A stretch of 64,000 nt of DNA from contig CP136061.1 in the NCBI GenBank assembly GCA_032622095.1, forward strand, positions 237,355,815 to 237,419,814, in the 5' to 3' direction. How positions within the stretch are numbered: the first letter of the stretch is position 1; each line of letters begins with the position of its first letter. The notes beneath the pieces were generated by a model. The model saw only the letters and a program-made list of their open reading frames with translations, ran no database searches and was not told where the DNA came from. The DNA is from Siphonodentalium dalli (Eukaryota > Mollusca > Scaphopoda > Gadilida > Siphonodentaliidae). Positions 10,398 through 21,100 of the stretch are shown one piece after another. The translations under genes were made by a program, and so were the position numbers.

Positions 10398-10841
10398 TTA
10401 AGGTACTCAATCCGATCAGACGGTCCCCATATCATCAAGATACAATAACATTTCTTCAAAATACGCTTTAGTTATTGCAACAAAATAATGCTAACCACTG
10501 TCAACTATGGTATCAAATTTCGCAAAACTTGTTATTTATCAACATTTTGTTCAAGAAAAATGGCCGTATTAACACTAAATTATCACGAAATTTGACCGTA
10601 TTGCAACTTGATTTTAGAGTTATCCGTCTTCATCCGCAATTTTGTCCGAGACCCTCCCTTTAAACACGTGTTTCTGGGCCACACATTATTACACATCTCG
10701 AGAAATAATAAACTTCAAATTCGATATCTGATCACTCTGAGCTTTGGTGGGTAGGTTCCTCGACTCGAATCAAATATTTTTTACCCCCGAAGCCAAAGAA
10801 ATAGTAATTTAGGAGCGTCTGATCGGATTGAGTACCTTTAA
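10398..10841. mobile_element. TTAA-flanked MITE, family AGGTACTCAATCCGAT, copy 1
   Basis: GGTACTCAATCCGATCAGACG at the left is mirrored by CGTCTGATCGGATTGAGTACC at the right, with TTAA on both sides (10398-10401, 10838-10841). The interior carries the family signature CCCCGAAGCCAAAGAAATAG and GACTCGAATCAAATATTTTT. No transposase. Further copies lie at 12.2, 13.0, 30.0, 38.8 and 41.4 kb. Confidence 0.85.
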
Positions 10842-10945
10842 TTCCTTCGTTATGGAGTCGAGCCTAAAAACAACATGTAGTCCCTATCAGCAGTATACTA
10901 ATATAAAATGGAAGGTATAATCGCCTGAAATAAAATCTCACTTAC

Positions 10946-11080
10946 CGACGAATAAGCCTAGGCTTGAGTAATCATGGGTATGAGGACTGATGGTCGTAAC
11001 ATCTGGGTAATCATGGGTATGATGACTGATAGTCGTAACATCTGGGTAATCATGGGTATGATGACTGATAGTCGTAACAT
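10946..11080 (-). CDS. Candidate coding exon with 13-residue repeat
   Basis: Read on the minus strand, a good acceptor (TATTCCTATCTTCCAG, ending at 11081) precedes, and a consensus donor GTAAGTGAG (from 10945 down) follows a 135-nt open exon. In the phase set by the candidate upstream exon (one base carried over) it encodes VTTISHHTHDYP DVTTISHHTHDYP DVTTISPHTHDY SSLGLFV, i.e. three 13-residue units. The 39-bp DNA units keep the frame, and each begins exactly at the splice-acceptor phase (CAG|ATG). No later exon is recognised and the protein family is unknown. A non-coding transcript or a chance splice-like context is possible. Confidence 0.4.
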
Positions 11081-11084
11081 CTGG
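10968..11084. repeat. 39-bp tandem repeat, three units
   Basis: Units start at 10968, 11007 and 11046, each beginning GTAATCATGGGTATGA. Units two and three are identical and the first has a few changes. The period is a multiple of three, and the array coincides with the candidate minus-strand exon. Confidence 0.95.
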
Positions 11085-11222
11085 AAGATAGGAATATACA
11101 TTGGTACATGTAGTCCGAACATATCTGCCCTTACAGTTTGGCAATTCATAGCAATTCAATTCAATTCATTTATTTCTCACTTCCTTAATAATGATAGCTC
11201 TTACGGCCACAATTTGAAATAA

Positions 11223-12185
11223 CGCAATTATTATGAAACTCGATTTCAAGACTATATAAAATTTATATTTATATTATAAATAGTTTTATGTGAATGAAAT
11301 ACAGATAGAAGATTGTGTATATTATTTGTCTATAAGGGCATAATAAAATGTATTTAAGTGAAACAGCGAGGGTAATTTGAAGTGAAATCTTTTAGATGGA
11401 GGGTGCTAACATGATTGGTTCTCCCTGGTTGTACGCTCCGAACGTTTTCGTGATATATCTGTTTTAAAAATAGCCTCTTTTATGGTACGGGAATGTGATA
11501 AGAAATTCTAACTATAACTGATATTAATTGATAGAAGCTTTTCTGGACAGGTACCCCGATTCATTTCGCCATCCGGTTGTATAATAAGCTACAGTTTCTT
11601 GGAATTCTATGGGCGCATGGGCGTTTTATTTATAGAAATTGGGATTTTTGGGACGCATTAAAAGTTGTAATACGACCCCGAGGCCGAGTCCGGTAAAATG
11701 TGTAGTTGGGAATTTCAATTTCGTTTATATTATGTCAATAATGTTGATTTTTGGTTTGTGATAAGCTATGCCAACTAAGAGTTGTAGTCGGAGACAGCCG
11801 AGTCAGCCACCGCGGTTCGTTAATTAGGTGCTGATTGTTATTGTTAGGATTATGTTTGCCGCTCAAATCAAAGGACTTTTTAGTTCCGACGTGAGTATGA
11901 TACATTTAGTATGATACATTTAGTACTGTTTATTACGCCCTATCCATGGTGTTTTCTCAGCCGCTGTTTCTTGTTTTCATCTAGTCTTCCTGTTCCAATG
12001 GCACTTGAGGTGCTCGGAATTCCACGTTTCTGTCTTACTGTGGTATCACAGGGTGGCATTGAGTGTGGGACGCTCACGCTCGCGCAGTCAGGGGGTGGGT
12101 CCAGAATTTTGTTTGGGCGTTCATTTAATATGTGACAGTTGTATGGCGTTTGTTGATTGCGCGTTAATTGACTATTAACAATAAC
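11223..12185. other. Spacer (intron of the candidate minus-strand gene)
   Basis: No conserved gene or RNA recognised; short open frames near 11.9-12.2 kb look like chance. If the two candidate exons belong together, this lies inside their 1,335-bp intron. Confidence 0.4.
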
Positions 12186-12399
12186 CACTTGATTTTAGAG
12201 TTATCCATCTTACACCCGCAATTTGTCTGTTTGAGCACGAGGTTGTTCATCTCCAAAAACTAACAAACTTCAAAAATCGATATCTGATCACTCTTGAGCT
12301 TAGATGGGTTGGTTCCTCGACTCGAATCAAATATTATTTTACCCCAAAAACCAAAGAAATAGTAATTTAGGGGTGCTTAATCGGATTGAGTACCTTTAA
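12186..12399. mobile_element. TTAA-family MITE (AGGTACTCAATCCGAT), 5'-broken copy 2
   Basis: Carries the family interior (GACTCGAATCAAATATT, CCAAAGAAATAGTAATTTAG) and the right end CGGATTGAGTACC-TTTAA, with TTAA at 12396-12399. The left terminus is missing. Confidence 0.75.
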
Positions 12400-12415
12400 C
12401 ATGCGTATAACTTAC

Positions 12416-12455
12416 TTGTGGTAGTAGTGGTATAATTGTCGATAGATCCAGACAT
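12416..12455 (-). CDS. Candidate first coding exon, MSGSIDNYTTTTT
   Basis: On the minus strand ATG (12455-12453) has A at -3 (ACAACGATGT), then 13 codons MSGSIDNYTTTTT and one extra base, followed by the consensus donor GTAAGTTA. Splicing to 11080 gives a continuous threonine/histidine-rich frame (TTTTT-N-VTTISHHTHDY). The compatible phase and similar composition support the pairing. The alternative is coincidence; no homologue is recognised. Confidence 0.35.
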
Positions 12456-12763
12456 CGTTGTATGGTTGGCGTATATGTGGTTGTGTGTGAATCCTGGTCT
12501 GACATCATGTTCACTAGCGGTGAGATTATTCACTTATACACACGTATATAGATTGTGACTAAAGGATTTCCCGCATAGTTTTTGGTGATGGCACATAAGA
12601 ATTGTTGGTGAAACACTTGATGACACGTTATTATGATTCGTCAAACGTCAAACAAGTACTTGTGCATTTGTTAAATGACGAAAGAAAGCGGAAATGATAT
12701 AGTTAGCCCATCTGCAGATACTATATACCAAAGTATAGTTTGGAGGAAGTGAAAAAAATACTC

Positions 12764-12790
12764 ACGGGGGGGGGGGGGGGGGAGGGGGGT
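12764..12790 (+). repeat. Poly-G tract
   Basis: An almost pure G run of about 25 bases. Similar G runs occur near 19360, 30006, 33910, 39097, 44480, 47068 and 53285, and a C run near 62411. Their exact lengths are likely unreliable in sequencing. Confidence 0.8.
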
Positions 12791-12799
12791 TGTACCCCT

Positions 12800-13002
12800 T
12801 TATTTATCGATATATTGTGTGTGTGATGGTGGAAAATATAAACCGGATACTTCAAACCAGTGGAATTCATGCACTTCCTGTTTGATATATATGTCTACAT
12901 ATATTTAATACAGTTGCGTAAATAATCCGCTTGACATGATTGTGTCAGGAAACATACAGTTACTGGATATCAAGTGCGATAAAATAACAATGTATATTAT
13001 AT
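12800..13002. other. Short spacer
   Basis: Nothing recognised. Confidence 0.4.
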
Positions 13003-13490
13003 TTAAAGGTACTCAACCCGATAAAACTCCTCTCAATTACTATTTCAATGGCTTCGGGGGTCAAAAATATTTGATTCGAGTCGAGGAAGTCACCCATCAA
13101 AGCTCAGATTTGTTAGATATCGATTTTAGAAATCTATTATTTTTCATTATCGGGAATTGTTTCTGGCCCAGAAGACAGTAAAAAATTCGTTGTTATTACC
13201 CACTTGATCATAGAGTTATCCATCCTTGTCTGTTTGAATATAATTTTGGCGTAAAATCTCGAGCATGTTACCAAATTGACGGCAGTTATTGGTAGTCATC
13301 TCGAGAACATAAGAATTTTCAAAAATCAATATCTAATAACTCTGAGCTTTGTTTGATGGGTTCCTCGACTCGAATCAAATATTTTTTACCCCCAAAGCCA
13401 AAGAAATAGTAATATAGGACCCTCTGATCGGATTGTTGTTGTTGGAATCTGTTGAGATGGGGACCCTCTTTACGGGTTGAGTACCTTTAA
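13003..13490. mobile_element. TTAA-family MITE (AGGTACTCAATCCGAT), copy 3
   Basis: TTAA-AGGTACTCAACCCGAT at 13003 and GGGTTGAGTACCT-TTAA ending at 13490. The interior repeats the family phrase twice, in both orientations (around 13040-13100 and 13360-13410), so this copy is itself a fold-back or composite. Confidence 0.8.
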
Positions 13491-13572
13491 GTTCTCTGAT
13501 GTGGCCTAATTAGACCCCGAAGCCACAGTAAATAGTTTTCGCGGCTGGCTCAACCGATTTTGTGGCTGGTTA

Positions 13573-14353
13573 AGCCCCGGTTCCATATTCCCGATTTTTT
13601 GTCCCGAATTAGTATATTCGGCACAAATTCGGGACCAGACCAAATCGGCAGCATTCGAGAGAATTCTGGACGAGTTTTATTCCAAAAAGCCGCCGAACTG
13701 ATGCCGAATTATGACAAAATTTAATCGTCCAGAACATTGCCGAGTATTCCAGAATGCTTCCGAATATCTTCCCGAATGATCAAGAATTATCCCGAACTTT
13801 CGTGCGAGTGGCTGCCAAATTGCCCAGATTACTACCGACTTACACCGAATTGTTGCCGAATACCCCGAATCAATGCCGAACTGGTACCGAATTGATGCCG
13901 AATAGATACCGAATTGGTATTCAATTGCTACCGAACGTCCCGAATCGATGCCGAATTTTGCAGATACACCGGATCTAAGTATAAAAGCAGCCATACATGG
14001 CGAATTCGGGAATAACCTACCGAATACTGCCGACTACTCCAGAATATCCACCCGAATACTGCCGACTACTCCCGAATAGGTGCCGAATTGCTCCCGAATT
14101 TCTCCCGACGATGTAAAAATTGGAAGCGATTCGGCTTGGTTCCCGATAGTTTTGAACATTTCAAAACTGTCGGGAGCGAGTCCAGAATTGTCCCGAATCG
14201 ACCCCGATAGCACCGATATCCCCGATCATGTTCGGGGGTAAAAATTCACTGTCCCGACTCGTCCCGAATTTACTCCACGATTTTTGCAAAATTATGATTC
14301 GGGAGTCATTCGGGAACATTCGGGTGGGAAATCGGGGATATGGAACCGGGGCT
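13573..14353. mobile_element. TIR element filled with CCGAAT 11-bp units
   Basis: The left end AGCCCCGGTTCCATAT, then TCCCGATTT (13573-13597), is mirrored at the right end, reading down from 14353, with one change in the first 25. The flanks are TTA/TA. The interior has more than twenty CCGAA occurrences; between about 13840 and 13975 they form nearly uninterrupted 11-bp units such as CCGAATTGATG, CCGAATAGATA and CCGAACTGGTA. No transposase or convincing gene: the open frames on both strands here are by-products of the repeat. The element sits in another repeat made of GGCTGGCTCA phrases. Confidence 0.8.
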
Positions 14354-14359
14354 TAGCTA

Positions 14360-15331
14360 GCTAAGCTGGCTCAGTCGCGATGTTCGTGGCTGACGAAATA
14401 TGGTAGCTCAGCCAGCTGAGACTTTATCTTTAGTGTAAGCATATTTTTATTTCCAAATCCAGAGTGAGAAAGTAGAGGGGACAGAGTTTTCAATAATTTA
14501 GTTGCTGCGTGGTGAAAATTATGCTCGTATTAATATGCATGCGTCAGGCTCCATGGGAGGGGGTCAATCGCAATGGCCAATTCCTCTCTCAATGGTGTTT
14601 ACTGTGAATATCGCTGCATTCTTCACGTAGAATCATTTCACGTATAAACAGGATAGTGACAAGTAAGAAACTTACAAAATAATTGTTATCGGAAGACATT
14701 TAGTACTACATATATAATGGGGAACATCGTGCTGCCGCATAACGCGACCGGAATCCAAAGCAATTTGTTACCCATACAGATCATGGAAATCGTTTTGTTC
14801 TCATCATGATATATGTCTGTACTGTATTAAATATTTGTTTGTTTTCGCGAAGGCTAAGCTCCCTTGATCCCCGCATTAGAGTATTCTCAGATAGGGCAAA
14901 ATTGGGTAGGGAGTCATATAGTTCTCTTCTTGGCTCTTGATAAAATGTACATTCAAAGAGATAGTGGTAAGTTGTCTCAAGACTTTATCATTCAGCGTAT
15001 TTTCGTTTCCGAAATTTTCCTAATCCCCGGTTATATAGACCGCGTTTGTTTTAGCATTTGTGGGGAACCCGTAGAATCCCAGACCAAACATGCTCTTTTG
15101 GTGTTCGGCTTTTGCATTGTGACGAACATACACGAAGGACTGGCATGGATGTAATATGTAGTTTCCCATCTAATCGGTATAAGTTACATTGGGACATCTG
15201 TCGACTTCAGACTGCAAGATCACCACTGGCACTACTGGCCATACGTGCATTGATCATTGAATGATGAATCCGACAGTAATGATATAATATTTCAAACTAT
15301 TTCCTAAATGCCGAAATAAACAATTTATACT
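14360..15331. other. Spacer, no gene recognised
   Basis: Begins with GCTGGCTCAG-type repeat remnants; the rest shows no recognisable gene. The open frame near 14.86-15.15 kb has no familiar motif. Confidence 0.4.
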
Positions 15332-15480
15332 TTAACCCTTTCAATACTGAATGGATTCTCCCATTCGGTTATATCAAAGCATGCATGGATTTAGTCTATT
15401 CCACATTGAGAGGCCCGGGTGTTCTGATAATATAACAACAATGCCGTGTACATGAAAGTATACCATGCATGCAATATTAG
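15332..15480 (+). mobile_element. TTAA MITE end (TTAACCCTTTC..ACTGAATGG family), partial
   Basis: TTAACCCTTTCAATACTGAA followed by TGGATTCTCCCATTCGGTTA matches the left ends at 8934 and 53957. The right end is not recognised, so the copy is partial. Confidence 0.6.
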
Positions 15481-15626
15481 GCAATGCGGTTTAGTTCTTT
15501 GCGATTCACAGTAAAGTTGTGCTTGACATATAAGCCCAAGCACGCGGTTCAGCTATTGCTGGCGGCGGCTTGTGGCCAATATGGCTGGCGGCGGCGGCGT
15601 GCGATGGCGGCTTCTGGCTCTAGGCC

Positions 15627-15630
<4 letters not shown>

Positions 15631-15687
<57 letters not shown>

Positions 15688-15705
15688 TCTCTCTCTCTCT
15701 CTCAA
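15631..15705. repeat. (CT)n microsatellite
   Basis: About 36 CT dinucleotides with one CC interruption. Confidence 0.97.
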
Positions 15706-16055
15706 ATAAAGCGTTGTTGTTAGAACTTTATGTCTCGTAACTGTGAACCAACTATAGATATTGGTTGCCTTTCAAATATATTAAACGTATTTGGCTCGTT
15801 GGAGCGTATATAAATTACGCCTACTCAACTTTGAAGGAGATTTATTAAAATATAAACAGCTCTACAGACACTATATCATGCCACGAATATATACTCTGTC
15901 TATATACGCCCGTAGAGTTCATATTCCGCCGGTCTAAAACCTGGAAACTTAAATACATGTTCCTTAATACTCTATTTCACAGTATATATAGGTGAAGATC
16001 CCAGCTCAATATTACATTATTTGTGTTACCGTGATGAGGCGAATATGCTTTGCGT
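15706..16055. other. Spacer
   Basis: No feature recognised. Confidence 0.4.
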
Positions 16056-17225
16056 CCTTGGAACAAACGTCGCACTACCGACGACTCGAATTCAATTATC
16101 AACAAAATTGCGACGTTTGTTTCAAATAAATGCGAGTAGACGCACTACCGACGAAGTATGCGCGTTGGCAACACGAATCTAATTGCTGATGCGTCTGAGA
16201 TCCGTGTTTGAAACAAACGTCGCATCACCGTCGACTCGAATTTATATCGGAGAAATGCAAACGAGCTGCATAATGATATGCTAATGAGGGAATTCCAAAT
16301 TAAACTGGAAAACACCAACGAACATGACGTAATTTGGTGGTATTTGAATTCGAGTCGACGAAAGTGCGACGTTGTTTCAAATTAAATGCGAGTAGACGCA
16401 CTAAATAAATATTTATTCCGTTTTGATATACCCGCTATATACAATGCATGGACGTGTGCAAATTTCACATCAACGATGGGTTGAAATTGTTCTTGTAATT
16501 TGATTTTCCAACAATGAATTATTGGGGAATTTGTTGTTTTCCTACTTTTGGCCATCAGTCGGGAAGCTTGTGTCCTGGTCCCTCGTGACCCCCGTGGCCA
16601 GCCAAACAACTGCTGTTTATTTTCCTATGCTTTTGTTCAAAATAATGAACTTAAATGGTCATCAGTTGGAAATTTTCCAACCTTCGTGGGGCGTGTCAGG
16701 TTGGAAATTTCCAACACTTGGAAAGCTTGAGGCCAGTCTAGACCCTCTAGCTATACGTCCCTGCCCGGCATGTTTATTTTTACCACGTGGTTTTAGATAG
16801 GCATATACTAACGCAATATAGTGTTATACCGCGTTGACCTCAACTTGCTAGTAAATTGTTAAAAAGGTACAACGTTTTCGTATAAAAAGTAAACTGGACC
16901 TGATTTCTTTCAGACACGTTCAGAGCAAAATACCACCTAAAGATTCATGTCCGACCTAAAATATGTGTCAAATACCTACGAAATAGCGATATAAAACCAA
17001 TAATTTCCACTCCTCAGAATATTAACATTAATTTCGTCGCTTGGAAGTCAAAAGCCACATTTTCTCACTAAATTTTACGTTTTAAATTTATATATAACTT
17101 AATATTTTAGCCGTTTTTACCAAAACCCTCATGAACGCTTTATGCCATTTAAAGAAATCATTTAGATTCGTCTTGAATTAAATGCGACGTTTATTTCAAC
17201 AGACGAATTTTGAATTAAACTCGAG
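16056..17225. repeat. Repeat block 'ACGTCGCACTACCGACG', copy 1
   Basis: Begins GAACAAACGTCGCACTACCG and includes ATGCGAGTAGACGCACTACC, TTGGAAATTTCCAAC phrases (16660-16720), ACGCAATATAGTGTTAT (about 16811) and CTGGACCTGATTTCTTTCAG (about 16892). The second copy at 18941-19921 plus 25146-25430 carries the same segments in the same order. Short inverted segments (GAATTCGAGTCGAC) suggest it is a fold-back type element. No protein recognised. Confidence 0.7.
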
Positions 17226-17537
17226 TCTATAAGGGTCGTTCCACACCGGGCGCGAGCGAGCGATTTTTACGGCCGTTTTCTGACATCCGTAGCAGTTCAA
17301 AGCGCGCGATTTTTATGTTCACACCGCAAGCGACCGACTCGCTGACCACGAGGCGATTTTAGCAGTGATTTTATGCTTCGCCGAATTCTCGCTTTGTTGC
17401 AAATCAGCGAGATAATTGGACCGCTCCCAAATAGGGTGTTTATACGACCGTATTTTTACTATTTGATGACGGCACACTGATTTGTCGCCGCGATAATGGA
17501 GGACTTTAGCGAGAGGCTAATAATCGAAGTACAACGC

Positions 17538-17670
17538 CTGTGTGTCTGTATGACACGTGTGTGTCTGTATGACACGTGTGTGTCTGTATGACTGTGTGTG
17601 TCTGTATGACTGTATGTAAGGGTGTATGTATGTATGTATGCCATGTGTGTCTGTATGACTGTATGTCTCT
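17538..17670 (+). repeat. TGTGTCTGTATGAC tandem repeat
   Basis: At least five copies of TGTGTCTGTATGAC, at about 18-20 bp spacing with one larger gap, mixed with TGTATG microsatellite. The same stretch gives open frames in several phases; they are not genes. Confidence 0.9.
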
Positions 17671-17927
17671 ATATGACCAAATAATTAAACCATTTATTTT
17701 TGTTATTTTTCGTGACTGAAATTCCACCTTAGATTACTATACTCAGTTTATTCCTTGTAAAGAACTAAAATCATGGACCGTATAATCTGCTCCATTGGCT
17801 GGTGATTTATATTTTGGAGTAATCAGGGGAAAGAATATAACGAGGCTAGTTCTTTCCAAAAGACGTTGTGGTAAACATGAGACAATGCATTCATCAACTA
17901 ATAATAATCGCGTATTACCGGGTGGGT

Positions 17928-18741
17928 GCACTCTTATAACTAATGTGTAGAAACGATTACACATCAAATGTGTAAACCCGGTTAATACACCTAGCAATGT
18001 GTAGTTTAATTTACATACAAATACTTTGACCAAGTGCCGTTATACACATAATGTGTACATTTTATTACACACAATTGTGTGAGAACGTAGGGCGTGCGCA
18101 TTGCGTGCCTTCAGTTTCATAGTCTGCTACATGACGGCGATATTGTTTGAGTATATGTTTTGGAATACAATCTACTACTGTCTCAATACCCATGTAATTT
18201 TGAGTGACGAGAATAAACAAATTGTAGACAAGGAATGTAAGTTCAGAATCCCGACTTGTGAGTATTGTATTAATGATATATGAGAATTTATTTGTTAAAA
18301 CTATCTTGACGAATACGGCTCTTACTTCTGTTTTTATGATTGTTGTAATGCGTTAATACTAATCACGTGCAACCACGCAACGACCCTGGTTTGTTCATTT
18401 AAAACGAAAACGAACACATGACAGAGCGAAATATTACGTACCATTGTACGCCATGAACGTTTTAACATATAAATCTCCATTTGCCATGAAAACTATATAC
18501 CCACAGTTCGGAATACTGAACTTACATTCTTGTCTACTATATATGTGTAAGAATTTACACAAAATGTGTAAGGCATATAGGTGTTGATTTTATGCACACC
18601 AGTGTGTATAAATGTGTATAAATTGACCCTTTTATTGTGTAAAATATGTTTAAGATCATAAATGAATAATGGTTGTGTAGCAGGGCTACACGTTGTGTGT
18701 AGAAACCCTACACATTATGATTATAGTCACAAGAGTGTGCG
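17928..18741. mobile_element. Nested fold-back element rich in TGTGTA/TACACA
   Basis: The left GCACTCTTATAACTAATGTG mirrors CACATTATGATTATAGTCAC...AGAGTGTGC on the right. The subterminal parts on both sides are crowded with TGTGTA and TACACA hexamers (about 17945-18080 and 18540-18715), while the centre (18090-18530) lacks them. It is nested in the Harbinger-like element. Confidence 0.55.
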
Positions 18742-18940
18742 GTGGGGTATCCCCCATGCAGCCACCTGACTCCCCTGAAATTAGCGTACACACATAATAA
18801 TAACCTGACTATCGCGCGCGACGAAGCGTTTCAGTCGCTTGCGGTGTGAACATAAAAATCGCGCGCTTTGAACTGCTACGGACGTTAAAAAACGGCCGTT
18901 ATAATCGCTCGCTCGCGCCCGGTGTGGAACGACCTTAACC

Positions 18941-19921
18941 CTTGGCAGAACAAACGTCGCACTACCGACGACTCGAATTCAATTTTTTGAATTCGAGTCG
19001 ACAAAAGTGCGACGTTTGTTTCAAATAAATGCGAGTAGACGCACTACCGACGAAGAATGTGGTCAACACGAATCTAATTGCTGATGCGTCTGAGATCCGT
19101 GTTTGAAACAAACGTCGCATCTCCGTCGACTCGAATTTATATCGGAGAAATGCAAACGAGCTGCATAATGATATGCTAATGAGGAAATTCCAATTGAAAC
19201 TGGAAAACCCCAACGAGCGTGACGTAATTTGGTGGTATTTGAATTCGAGTCGACAAAGGTGCGACGTTTGTTTCAAATTAAATGCGAGTAGACGCACTTA
19301 ATAAAATTTTATTCCGTTTATATATACCCGCTACTAGGGACGTGGCGATCGGGGGGGGGGGGGGTGGGGGGTGTCTCACTCTCCAACTTTGGTAACAATT
19401 TTCAATAGTTTGAAAGTTCATACTGGAAACAACTTTATTATTTGGAAATTCCACACCAACGATAGGTTGAAATTGTTTTTGCAATTTGATTTTCCAACAA
19501 TTAATTAGTGGAGAATTTGTTGTTTTTAGACCAATATTTTCATATTTTCCTACTTTTGGTCGAAATGTTGACTGAAATGGGTATCAATCGGAAATGTTCC
19601 AACATCATGGGGTGTTAGGTTTGAAATTTCCAACACTTGGGAAGCTTGTGTCCTGGACCCTCATGACCCCCGTGGCCAGACAAAAGCTGCTAATTAGTTA
19701 AAGAAAACATTATTTTCCTATCCTTTTGTTACAAAATTGTGATATTAAATGGTCATCAGTTGGAAATTTCCAACATGTGGACAGCACGAGGCCAGTCTAG
19801 ATGCTATAGGATTTTGCGATTTTCATGTTCAGATATGGGTTCCCACACACACAGCGGAGACCTTCTAGCTATACGTCCCTGTCCGCCATGTTTATTTTAA
19901 CACGCGGCATTATATAGTATA
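18941..19921. repeat. Repeat block 'ACGTCGCACTACCGACG', copy 2, left part
   Basis: Starts at GAACAAACGTCGCACTACCG and follows the first copy closely (GTTTGAAACAAACGTCGCAT, AAATGCAAACGAGCTGCATAATG, CCGTGGCCAG). It stops at 'tagtatacta', where the first copy continues 'acgcaatatag'. The continuation is found 5.2 kb further on, at about 25146. Confidence 0.72.
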
Positions 19922-20860
19922 CTAGCAGGTGACCCGACTTCGTCCGGGCTTTGACCTTCAATTGACCATTTTGAAGGTCAAGGTCAGGTCGGAGTCACGA
20001 TTTGACCCGTCCAAAACACTCCCCGGACAAAATTACGCGTAGGTATCAAATTTCGTCGAAATCCGTCCAGCAGTTTTCCCGACCATAGCTAACAGACAAA
20101 CAAACAGACAGAAGTCCCAAAATATATATTAGATCATTTGTGGGTACCCGTTTCAAGGTGATGGTCACCTCGGGCGGAAAAACTTTCCCTTCCCGGGCAA
20201 TATAAAATATCTTATGACTTGCAATAAATCTCTCCTCATAGTCCACACCCTGTACTGGGTCATAACTGGGAAGTGAAGACATAATTTTAGAAGGCCTCGG
20301 AAGGGATGAATTGACGCCGAATCGAGTGCGTGATTTCGAGTGACAAAAATGACGATGTCGGAAATAATAACATATCTCGAACCCGGTGGTCGTAGAATTC
20401 GATTTTTCATGGGGAAATGGACAGACTCCACGCTTTAATTGTATTAGGCAATTATCGAAGAGACATAAACGCATTTATTAACAATTTTGCCAGCCTTGGG
20501 AAGATTCGTAGAAGCGAGTTCTATGCAATGCATATTTACTATGTAACGGTTTGACACATACACGCTCTTTATCAACGACACTGCGGATACGAACACTCTT
20601 TAACAATCACGCCGATTAACCCATGAACTAGCAATTGCGGTGGCGAGGGATTTGAGAATGGGTGCCCTGACGTTCTCAGAAGCGGTGCGATGACATTCAT
20701 CTGTGATTTTACCCTTATATAGCAAGTTTGGGCTAAATCCGTCCGGCAGTTTTCCCGGCCATAGCTAACAGACAGACAGACAAACAGAAGTCTCAAAATA
20801 TATATTAGACTAGCCGATGAGCCCGACGTTGTCCGGGATATTCATCCGGGCTATTCAAAA

Positions 20861-21100
20861 ACCAAATTTCAAGTCGATAGCTCTACCCGTTTCCGAGATC
20901 TGGTCTGCGCATGCGCGAAGCTGGCGTCGCACGGGCTCGGCGACCCGATAAAATTCGTATCCGGGGCAAGATACATTCACATACCAAATTTCAAGTCGAT
21001 AGCTCCACCCGTTTCCGAGATCTCGTCTGCGCATGCGCGAAGCGGGCGCCGCACGGGCTCGCCAATACGACGTTGACGACCGCCTGGTCAAACTACACAC
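20861..21100 (+). repeat. 122-bp tandem repeat, two units
   Basis: The phrase ACCAAATTTCAAGTCGATAG recurs at 20861 and 20983, exactly 122 bp apart, each followed by CTGCGCATGCGCGAAGC. Same unit as at 22942-23280. Confidence 0.95.

Larger units (their letters stand above)
8934..10401 (+). mobile_element. TTAA-flanked MITE split by a LINE insertion
   Basis: Starts TTAACCCTTTCTTTACTAAA with GATTCACCCACTCAGT, like the intact copy at 53957-54174, and ends with AACTACTCGTCAATGAGTA...TATAAATGGTTTAA, matching that copy's right end. Between them lies a LINE insertion (8972-10162) flanked by the 11-bp duplication TTGTAAACGTA. Without it the element would be about 270 bp. Its right-hand TTAA (10398-10401) is shared with the next element. 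Confidence 0.7.
17224..18941. mobile_element. Harbinger-like TIR element (TAA duplication), non-autonomous
   Basis: TAA-GGGTCGTTCCACACCGGGC at the left mirrors GCCCGGTGTGGAACGACCT-TAA at the right. The inverted homology runs on for more than 100 bp (AGCGATTTTTACGGCCG, GCAGTTCAAAGCGCGCGATT). A 3-bp TAA target-site duplication fits PIF/Harbinger. No transposase is recognisable in the 1.7-kb interior, which holds a microsatellite-like repeat and a second fold-back structure. It sits at the boundary between the two copies of the surrounding repeat block. Confidence 0.78.

Noticed and set aside
12764-12790. Regulatory G-quadruplex
   Set aside because: Simple G runs occur at least eight times at unrelated places and look like element-end or slippage tracts; nothing ties them to a gene.
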